DNA from: Flavobacteriaceae bacterium UBA7302 | GTDB taxonomy: Bacteria > Bacteroidota > Bacteroidia > Flavobacteriales > Flavobacteriaceae | Direction: 5' to 3' | DNA length: 64,000 nucleotides | Assembly: GCA_002471825.1 (NCBI GenBank) | Contig: DKQS01000007.1 | Span: 124,001-188,000, forward strand | Shown here: positions 57,587 to 64,000 of the stretch, piece by piece | Layout: the number at the start of each line of letters is the position of its first letter | Numbering within the stretch: the stretch's first letter is position 1 | The notes under the pieces: generated by a model | What the model was told of the DNA's origin: nothing | What the model saw: the letters and a program-made list of their open reading frames with translations, nothing else | Database searches by the model: none | Translations under genes and position numbers: made by a program

Positions 57587-58936
57587 TTAAAAAGAAACAT
57601 TTAAGATATCACCGCTCAATTGCAACAATTGTAATTCAATCAATTTTGCATCAAACTTGGCGTTGTTCAAAGAAGTACGTGCATTGAGTAAATTGATTTG
57701 CGCCTGCCTAAATTCCACAGAAGTAATCTGACCTAATTTGAATCGTTCTTCGGTACGATTAAAATTGTTCTCAGTAGTCAACACATTTTGCTCTTGTGCC
57801 TTCAAAATGAACAACTGGTTGTTATAATTTTCCCAGGTATTTTTCAAGTTATTCTTGATGGTAACCTTTTGTTGTTCCAATGCTATTTTCTCATTGTCGA
57901 GGGCAATTACAGCGTTCTTTACTCTAGTCTTTCGAGCTCCTCCATCAAAGATGTTCCACTGAAGATTCAATCCGGCATTCAATCCGTTTGAGGTAATCAA
58001 TCGCGCCCCAAATGGATTCACCAGATTTTCATTCTCGGTACGATTCAATCCGTAGGAAGCATTAAAATTCAAAGTCGGAAAATAATTTGCCTTACTCACT
58101 TTTATATTGAATTCACGAATCGCAATATTCTTTTCATTTTGTTTTAAAAGGGAATTATTCTTCAAGGTCTTGCTTTCCAACTCTTCATAATTCATCAACT
58201 TGTTGTAATCAACCTTGGTCTCTACCGAATAAGTAGTTTCTCTATCAACGCCCAAAATCACATTCAACCCTCGTTTGGCATTGCTCAATTGTTGTTTGGC
58301 ATTGATGTAGTTGATGCTATCATTGTTCACATCTACTTGAGCATTTAAGAATTCCAATTTGGTCGCTTGACCGAATTCGTATTGATACTTTGCTCTTTTC
58401 AATCGCTTCTGAGAAATCGAAAGCGCCTCTTTTAAGTTGTCCTTGTTTTCAGAAAGTCTCGCAATCTGAAAATAAATGGTAAACAACTGCACGTAGGTAT
58501 TCTCTATGGTTTCTCGAACCTGCAATTCTGAAAGATTGTAAGTTTCTTTCAATTGCTTGTAATTATACTTTCTACCCAATCCGTCAAATAGGGTATAATT
58601 GAATCCTAAATTGCTGTTTAAGGTTTTGGTGACAACCCCATTACCCACTCTTTCAGCATCATTACCTGTAGACGGATCTGTGAATACAATCTTCTGATTG
58701 TTTCTTCGATAATCAGCACCAGAAGTGATGGCAGCTGATGGCAAAAAACCACTATTCAAAATGCTTGAATTATTCTTCGCAATCTTCAAATTGTTCTTCG
58801 CTATTTTAATTCCGAAGTTATTTTTTAAAGTAATTTCTAATGCTTCCTGCTTGGTCAAAATCTCTTGAGAAAACCCAAAAAATGAGGATGCTAGAAGCAA
58901 AAATGTAACGAATCTCTTATAATGCATTTTCATCAT
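57587..58936 (-). CDS. TolC-family outer-membrane efflux channel
   Basis: Outer-membrane component of the tripartite pump, about 449 residues: signal peptide (KRFVTFLLLASSFFGFSQ), then two tandem TolC repeats of long helices and beta-strands (EALEITLKNNFGIKIAKNNL, GFNYTLFDGLGRKYNYKQLK, LQWNIFDGGARKTRVKNAVI, ERFKLGQITSVEFRQAQINL). Starts at ATG 58936, 58933 or 58927 all overlap the end of the RND gene (stop at 58917), so expression is coupled. Third gene of the operon after adaptor and RND. Confidence 0.92.
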   Translation of the reverse strand: MMKMHYKRFVTFLLLASSFFGFSQEILTKQEALEITLKNNFGIKIAKNNLKIAKNNSSILNSGFLPSAAITSGADYRRNNQKIVFTDPSTGNDAERVGNGVVTKTLNSNLGFNYTLFDGLGRKYNYKQLKETYNLSELQVRETIENTYVQLFTIYFQIARLSENKDNLKEALSISQKRLKRAKYQYEFGQATKLEFLNAQVDVNNDSINYINAKQQLSNAKRGLNVILGVDRETTYSVETKVDYNKLMNYEELESKTLKNNSLLKQNEKNIAIREFNIKVSKANYFPTLNFNASYGLNRTENENLVNPFGARLITSNGLNAGLNLQWNIFDGGARKTRVKNAVIALDNEKIALEQQKVTIKNNLKNTWENYNNQLFILKAQEQNVLTTENNFNRTEERFKLGQITSVEFRQAQINLLNARTSLNNAKFDAKLIELQLLQLSGDILNVSF

Positions 58937-61900
58937 ATTTTGTGTCCATATAAGCTCTTTCTACCTCCTCTTTGGTAATTTCATTTCCTGTTTTGAGCCA
59001 TTTGATATTTACCTTCATCCAATTCGAAGTAGACAACAACAAAGGCAATACTACCAGCGTCAATAGCGTAGCAATGGCAATTCCGTAAGCAATGGAAATC
59101 GCCATCGGAATTAAAAACTGCGCTTGCCTACTCTTTTCAAAAATCAACGGAGCCAATCCTGCAATGGTTGTTAACGAGGTTAAAAAGATGGCCCTAAATC
59201 GAGATCTTCCAGCAGCCACCAAAGCCTCGTCAAACAGCATTCCTCGCTTCAAATAACTATTGAACTTTCCAATTAGGACCAATCCGTCATTCACCATGAT
59301 ACCGATCAAGGCAATAATTCCTAAAAAGGATAAGATTCCGATAGCGAAGTCATGAATGAAATGTCCCCAAACAACTCCGATCATACTAAACGGAATCATA
59401 ATGATCAACAAAATAGGTTGTGAATAGGAACGGAATGTAAAGGCAATCACAATGTAAATGAAACCTAAAATGAGAGGAGCTACCAAACCAACCGAATCTG
59501 TGGTCTTCTTTCGCTCTCTATTCTGACCCTCATAAATGGGTGTTACAGTCGGATATTTGGAAAGAATCTCTGGCATGATGTTGTTTTGTATGTCAAACAA
59601 AATCTCAGTAGCACTTCCTTTCAATTCTTTTAAATCGGCCGTAATTTGAATTTCTCGTTTGCCTTCTAGGTGATTGATGGCTATATCTCCTCTTTCAATG
59701 GTATAGGTCGCAATTTCCGAAAAAGGAACACGCGTTCCATTGGGCGCAATAATGCGCATATCATCCAGGTCTTTGATGGTAGATCTGTCCTTTCGATCGT
59801 AACGAACCCAAACTTTGATTTCATCCTGACCTCTCTGAAAGCGTTGCGCTTGAAATCCGAAGAAACCCGATCGCACTTGTTGCATCACAGTTTGCAAATT
59901 CAGTCCCAGTACATAAGCTTTATCCTTCAGTTGAATCTGAATTTCTTTGATTCCGGCCGGATCGTTATCGGTAACATCCTTCAGCAATGGATTGTCTTCC
60001 ATTACCGATTTTAATTCGTTCTTAACCGCTTTTAATTCCTCAATATTATTCCCGAGTAGTGAAATGGCAACCGGACTTCCTCCAAAGTTTCCTCCTGAAC
60101 CAAAAACCAAGCTTTCTACTCCATAGACTCTTCCCACACGTTCGCGAATGGTATTGGTTATTTCCGGCGAAGAGAAATCTCTTGCTTCTCCTGGCAATAA
60201 GTTTACGGTAAGACTCGCATTGGCACTTCCAGGGCCTACCCTGCGGATGATGTTTTCTACTACTTGTAGATTCCCTGTTTGCTTTTTGGTATATTCATCA
60301 TTCACCAACCAAACCTTTTGTTCAATGGCTGAAATGATGGAATCGGTGATTTTTTCATTCGTCCCTTGAGGCATGGTCAAGGTGATTTGAACTCGGTCAC
60401 TCGCAATCCTTGGAAAGAAGGATGTTCTTACAATTCCGCCTCCAATAGCCATAAAACTAAAAATCAATGTGGCTATGGGTAGACTAAATGAAAATACCTT
60501 GTTTTTTAAAGAGAATTTTAAAAATGGAACGTAATAATTGTCACGTACTTTCGACAATCCTTCATCAGCCTTTTTATTGATTTTCTTGAAAAAAGCATCA
60601 ATACTATTTCTTGAATTGATAACTCCGTTCTCCTTTCGTTCGCGATCCAATGCTTTGGAATGAGCAATATGGGCTGGCAAAATAATCAAAGCTTCAACCA
60701 AAGAAACAGTCAAGGTTAAGAGCACAACGGTCGATACTTCCCCAAAAAAACTACCGATTCTTCCATCCACAAAAAAGAAGGTTGCAAAGGCAATGATGGT
60801 GGTTAGGATGGCAGATACAATAGGCGGAATCACCTCAATGGTTCCGTCGATGGCAGCACGAATTTTTGATTTGCCCAAATCGTAATAGTGATGGTAAATA
60901 TTTTCCCCAATTACAATTCCGTCATCTACCAAGATACCAATGACAATGATCATTCCGAATAAGGAAAGTACGTTGATGGTAACGTTAAACTGTGCGGCAA
61001 AAATGAACATTCCGAAAAAGGCAATCGGTAATCCGAAAGCTACCCAAATGGCCAATCGCAGATTTAAAAATAAGGCCAAGAAAAAGAGCACTAAAAGAAT
61101 TCCGACAATACCGTTTTCAATTAACAATTTGGTTCTTCCATTCAATACCGTACTTCGGTCACTGGTAACTGCCAGTTGAATGTTTTGTTGCTTTTGGTTG
61201 TACTCGTAGATATAATCTTTGATTTTATCAGCGGAAGAAATTAAATCCTCACTATTGGTATTGCTCACCGTAATGTCAATGGCGAGGTTTCCGTTAAAGA
61301 ACAGTCGATCTGGATTCTCAGACCAAGTATCTCTCACCTCAGCAATGTCTTTCAATCGAATAATCGTTCCATTGGGTTGCGTCCGTACGATGATGTTCTG
61401 CAGCTCGACTCCGTAGTAAGACCGATTTCGAGCACGGATTAGGTAATCTTCTGCCGTTGTTTTTATATTTCCACCTGTAATTAACAGATTGGAATTTCGA
61501 ACCGCATTAGCCACTTCGGTGAAGGACAAATTGAAAGCCCTTAGATCATTCTCGCGAACGGCAATTTCAATTTCTTCTTCTGGGAATCCTGAAATAACAA
61601 TCTGGGAAATACCCTCAATACCTCGAATGTCATTTTCGATATTTCGGGCATACTGTTTCAAGGCTTTCAAAGAAACATTCTGTCCGCTAATTGAAAAGCT
61701 AATGGTTGGTCGAATACTCTCTACCTTCGCAATCACCGGGGGCTCCATTCCAGTTGGAAAAGAGGGAACACGATCTACCGCGTTTTTAACGTCGGTTAAA
61801 ACAATATCTACATTCTTGCCTTTTTCGACCTCCACACTAACGGTTGCCGAATTTTCTCGAGAAACAGAAGTAACTCGCTCCACACCAACAATACCTTTGA

Positions 61901-62114
61901 GATTGTCTTCAATTTTTAAGACAACCCCTTCTTCCATTTCGGCGGGAGAAGCTCCAGGATAGGTGAGGTTGATTTGAATCAACTGTGAATCAACCAAAGG
62001 AAAGAAGGATGACTTCATATTTAAGACCCCCACAATACCGAATACCACAAAGAATCCGATAAGAATATTTACCGCAACGGGAAACTTGATGAAATAACTA
62101 ATAATCTTCTTCAT
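58917..62114 (-). CDS. RND efflux transporter (AcrB/MexF-type, HAE family)
   Basis: Inner-membrane proton-driven pump of 1065 residues with the classical duplicated layout: helix 1 (about 12-30), a periplasmic porter domain, helices 2-6 (about 335-490), a second periplasmic domain and helices 8-12 (about 870-1030). Helix 4 has GMIIVIGILVDDGIVIGENI with the two Asp of the proton relay, and helix 10 has GIIALIGIMVNDGLVLIGKF; SFFPLVDSQLIQINLTYPGA and GVERVTSVSRENSATVSVEV are porter strands. The DD motif and sequence fit multidrug (HAE-type) pumps, not heavy-metal CzcA. ATG 62114, 7 bp after the adaptor. Confidence 0.93.
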   Translation of the reverse strand: MKKIISYFIKFPVAVNILIGFFVVFGIVGVLNMKSSFFPLVDSQLIQINLTYPGASPAEMEEGVVLKIEDNLKGIVGVERVTSVSRENSATVSVEVEKGKNVDIVLTDVKNAVDRVPSFPTGMEPPVIAKVESIRPTISFSISGQNVSLKALKQYARNIENDIRGIEGISQIVISGFPEEEIEIAVRENDLRAFNLSFTEVANAVRNSNLLITGGNIKTTAEDYLIRARNRSYYGVELQNIIVRTQPNGTIIRLKDIAEVRDTWSENPDRLFFNGNLAIDITVSNTNSEDLISSADKIKDYIYEYNQKQQNIQLAVTSDRSTVLNGRTKLLIENGIVGILLVLFFLALFLNLRLAIWVAFGLPIAFFGMFIFAAQFNVTINVLSLFGMIIVIGILVDDGIVIGENIYHHYYDLGKSKIRAAIDGTIEVIPPIVSAILTTIIAFATFFFVDGRIGSFFGEVSTVVLLTLTVSLVEALIILPAHIAHSKALDRERKENGVINSRNSIDAFFKKINKKADEGLSKVRDNYYVPFLKFSLKNKVFSFSLPIATLIFSFMAIGGGIVRTSFFPRIASDRVQITLTMPQGTNEKITDSIISAIEQKVWLVNDEYTKKQTGNLQVVENIIRRVGPGSANASLTVNLLPGEARDFSSPEITNTIRERVGRVYGVESLVFGSGGNFGGSPVAISLLGNNIEELKAVKNELKSVMEDNPLLKDVTDNDPAGIKEIQIQLKDKAYVLGLNLQTVMQQVRSGFFGFQAQRFQRGQDEIKVWVRYDRKDRSTIKDLDDMRIIAPNGTRVPFSEIATYTIERGDIAINHLEGKREIQITADLKELKGSATEILFDIQNNIMPEILSKYPTVTPIYEGQNRERKKTTDSVGLVAPLILGFIYIVIAFTFRSYSQPILLIIMIPFSMIGVVWGHFIHDFAIGILSFLGIIALIGIMVNDGLVLIGKFNSYLKRGMLFDEALVAAGRSRFRAIFLTSLTTIAGLAPLIFEKSRQAQFLIPMAISIAYGIAIATLLTLVVLPLLLSTSNWMKVNIKWLKTGNEITKEEVERAYMDTKYDENAL

Positions 62115-62121
62115 CGGAATC

Positions 62122-63231
62122 TTATTTGTTGATTTTTACAATCATCCCATCAAAAGCACCTGGCAGGGTTTGAGACAACAACTTATCATTGTCTTGAAGT
62201 CCTTTAATCACCGCACTTTCAGCTCCGAAATACACAGGAGTAATCTCTTGAAGTGTTAAAACGCTATCGTTTTTAACAACAAAAACCGCCTTGTTTTCCA
62301 CAAGAAGTTTTCTTGAAATTTCAATGGCGTTGGGTTCTGATTTGGCCACCAAGGCTGCCTCTAAAAACATCCCTTCTTTTAAATCTGGATGACGAACTTC
62401 AATGAACGCATTGATGGTTTGAGAAACCTGATCTATTTTTCCGTTGACACGAACCACCTTACCCTCATAAGTTTTGGATTTGTTCATGTTGTTCAGGGTC
62501 ACTTGGTTACCCACCTTTAACAAATCTGCAAATTCGGCGTTCACAGAAACTTGTAGTTCGTAAGCACCTGTTTCAATAAATTCTCCAAGTCGCTGTCCCG
62601 CACGGACTAGCGTACCTGACGTCACAAGTGTTTCCGTCAAAATTCCAGTAAAAGGAGCTCGAATGGTGTGCTTGGACAAACGCACTTCCAAGTTTTTTAC
62701 GTTATAATAAGCCGTTAGAATACCTCTTCCACTAATGAAATATTTTTCTTTGTCTGAAGAGAAGGCTGGCAATTCAGGAACTCTTTTTGAAAGGTCAAAA
62801 TTCTTTAAATATTGCTCCCATTTGTCAAATTCAGAAGAATAATCCAATCGAATGTCTGGCAAAATAGAAGTAATCAGATTGAATAAATTGCTTTTTTGAG
62901 ATTGCAAACTCGCCTTGAATTCATCGCTATTTACACTAAGCAATGTTTCATTTTTATAGTATTTCACTCCTGGCTTGAACTCTTTTCCTGAAACGTTCAA
63001 TACTCCTTGCACTTCAGAAAAAATATCGATTTTATTTTTGGCTACCAGCGTACCGTTGGCATTAATCACAATAGGTACTGTGCGATTTTGAACCTCTTTC
63101 ACAAAAACAGTATTTACTCTTTTTTTGAACTTAGGTTTGGGTTTCTGATTTTTGGCAATGAAGTAGTTTCCAAGAGCAATGGCTCCTACAATGAATAAAA
63201 TACCAAGAATGGCTAAAATTACTTTTCTCAT
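62122..63231 (-). CDS. RND efflux periplasmic adaptor (membrane fusion protein)
   Basis: First gene of the efflux operon. The ATG at 63231 (MRKVILAILGILFIVGAIAL) gives about 369 residues and a standard N-terminal membrane anchor; an in-frame start at 63279 lies on the promoter and adds a non-protein-like segment. Domains in order: anchor (about 1-25), lipoyl-like halves split by a coiled hairpin (about 45-90 and 175-210; NGTLVAKNKIDIFSEVQGVL and HTIRAPFTGILTETLVTSGT), beta-barrel (about 215-285; ELQVSVNAEFADLLKVGNQV) and membrane-proximal domain to the end. The hairpin region (about 95-170) is less regular than in AcrA. Confidence 0.9.
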   Translation of the reverse strand: MRKVILAILGILFIVGAIALGNYFIAKNQKPKPKFKKRVNTVFVKEVQNRTVPIVINANGTLVAKNKIDIFSEVQGVLNVSGKEFKPGVKYYKNETLLSVNSDEFKASLQSQKSNLFNLITSILPDIRLDYSSEFDKWEQYLKNFDLSKRVPELPAFSSDKEKYFISGRGILTAYYNVKNLEVRLSKHTIRAPFTGILTETLVTSGTLVRAGQRLGEFIETGAYELQVSVNAEFADLLKVGNQVTLNNMNKSKTYEGKVVRVNGKIDQVSQTINAFIEVRHPDLKEGMFLEAALVAKSEPNAIEISRKLLVENKAVFVVKNDSVLTLQEITPVYFGAESAVIKGLQDNDKLLSQTLPGAFDGMIVKINK

Positions 63232-63276
63232 GTGGTTAGTTATCTGTTGTTGAGTTTGCTTACGCCTCGTAATCTG

Positions 63277-63284
63277 CAAATATA
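63277..63284 (-). promoter_or_regulatory. -7 box of the RND efflux operon
   Basis: The minus strand reads TATATTTG, a perfect TAnnTTTG, 45 nt before the adaptor ATG at 63231. It overlaps the alternative upstream start and so supports the shorter protein. The rest of the 63232-63460 gap shows no clear regulator-binding palindrome. Confidence 0.55.
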
Positions 63285-63460
63285 GCCGTATTTTTTACCC
63301 TACTATTTCATTTGACGGATTGTTTTTTGTTAAAGAAAAGTTATAATTCCCTGATTTGTAACCCCTTTCGTTCTTATTCAAAGGAATTTTGGGTTAATCC
63401 TATAGAAATTCAGAACTTTGACATTTGTAGTATAAAACAAATTACTTTATCTCAAATACT

Positions 63461-64000
63461 ATGATCTTTTGCACCACGGCAAAAAATGCGAAATTCTTCG
63501 ATAGTATCTCAAAGGTTCCCTTAGAAGCTTTGGAAGAGTTGCAATGTGATGAGAATATTTATTTGAGTAAAGGTTATTTGCAATCCATCGAAGAGAACCA
63601 CCCAGACATTGTTTTCAACTATGTAGTACTGACGGATGAACAACAACGACCCATTGCTTTTGCCGTCTTGCAAATGGTGAAATTTTATTTGGATGAAGTG
63701 AACGATAGTGTTGAAGATTTCTTATTGGGAATTAAGAAAGTCTTGCGTAAAGTGGGTATTTTTCCTAATAAAAAACCAGTAAGACTTTTGGTTTCCGGAA
63801 ATATTTTTGTGAGCGGCGAGCACGGAGTTTTCATCAAGGCAAACCAAGACAAAAAAAAGGTCTTTAAACAATTGGCGAAAGTGATTCTTCATTTTACCCA
63901 AAACAACACCGAACTAGCCAATAGCATTGATGCCTTTATGTTGAAAGATTTTTGGGATGAATCCTTATTCATCACCAACGAATTGAAGCGCTTTAACTTT
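63461..64000 (+). CDS. FemAB/GNAT-like acyltransferase, N-terminal part (runs off the window)
   Basis: An open frame from ATG 63461 continues without a stop for 180 codons to the right edge. It begins MIFCTTAKNAKFFDSISKVP and has YLSKGYLQSIEENHPDIVFN, then the strand RPIAFAVLQMVKFYLDEV and RKVGIFPNKKPVRLLVSGNI, a pattern I associate with FemAB-like or GNAT-type peptidoglycan-related acyltransferases in Flavobacteriia. The catalytic C-terminal half would lie beyond the window, so the assignment is tentative. It is divergent from the RND operon, separated by 229 bp. Confidence 0.6.
   Translation, partial: MIFCTTAKNAKFFDSISKVPLEALEELQCDENIYLSKGYLQSIEENHPDIVFNYVVLTDEQQRPIAFAVLQMVKFYLDEVNDSVEDFLLGIKKVLRKVGIFPNKKPVRLLVSGNIFVSGEHGVFIKANQDKKKVFKQLAKVILHFTQNNTELANSIDAFMLKDFWDESLFITNELKRFNF

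Noticed and set aside
61489..61962. Plus-strand open frame of 157 codons inside the RND gene
   Set aside because: Antisense shadow; the RND frame is full length with conserved motifs.
1..64000. tRNA, rRNA, insertion sequences, integrases, prophage or defence genes
   Set aside because: I looked for them by eye in the gaps and products and found none; the polysaccharide cluster is the only region with an accessory character.

Overview
The window looks like part of the chromosome of an aerobic, Gram-negative member of the Bacteroidetes, most likely a marine-type Flavobacteriia. The DNA is AT-rich. Many intergenic gaps carry the phylum's -7 box TAnnTTTG, Shine-Dalgarno sequences are scarce, and TTG or GTG starts are common. 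The gene set is typical of the group: atpD-atpC split from the rest of ATP synthase, a thrombospondin-3/OmpA porin, a TonB receptor with a carboxypeptidase-like N-domain, an HU-CCDC81/SPOR protein, a DUF4292 lipoprotein, an EnvC-like protein, and a large polysaccharide cluster. I see no rRNA, tRNA, CRISPR array, insertion sequence or prophage.

Layout. 1-1.9 kb: the tail of a PDZ peptidase, dusB, hpf, then a 340 bp gap with two terminator-like hairpins and a bulged hairpin that may be a small structured RNA. 1.9-6.2 kb (minus): a LolC/E-type permease, rbfA, a NarL-type response regulator, its short histidine kinase, a seven-helix membrane protein and an unknown secreted protein. 6.4-11.1 kb (minus): atpC, atpD, the OmpA/TSP3 porin and kbl. 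11.1-15.8 kb (minus): an AddA/RecB-like helicase-nuclease, a ZIP metal transporter and a DtxR-family repressor. The repressor is divergent from a TonB receptor plus thioredoxin-like gene, with a palindromic operator candidate between them. 18.7-28.4 kb: an outer-membrane barrel, mfd, a small conserved protein, a frameshifted EamA transporter, dprA, the SPOR protein, a thioesterase and a CrtISO/RetSat-like oxidoreductase. 28.4-32.3 kb (minus): a tight four-gene set (EnvC-like, DUF4292 lipoprotein, TPR protein, nucleotidyltransferase). 32.4-38.2 kb: an ABC-F ATPase, a DEDDy exonuclease, a PhoB/PhoR-like pair and purD.

38.3-53.2 kb (minus) is a Wzx/Wzy-type polysaccharide cluster. It holds a phosphoglycosyltransferase, four glycosyltransferases, a WcaF-like acetyltransferase, two polymerase/ligase-type membrane proteins, a flippase, rfbC-rfbA-rfbB (without rfbD), a Wzz-like protein and an uncharacterised 562-residue protein at the promoter-proximal end. 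The middle of the cluster looks more AT-rich than its surroundings. 53.2-55.2 kb: an S41 processing protease and rnpA. 55.4-56.5 kb: a glutaryl-CoA-dehydrogenase-like enzyme. 56.5-57.6 kb: two very small genes (a 44-residue membrane peptide and a Cys-rich 62-residue protein) and a TPMT-like methyltransferase. 57.6-63.2 kb: a tripartite RND efflux operon. The right edge cuts a FemAB/GNAT-like gene.

The points most worth following up are the bulged-hairpin RNA candidate, the repressor/TonB operator, the nucleoside-phosphorylase-like C-terminus of the 562-residue protein, the set of -7 boxes that almost touch start codons, the two small genes at 56.5-56.9 kb, and the frameshifted transporter.
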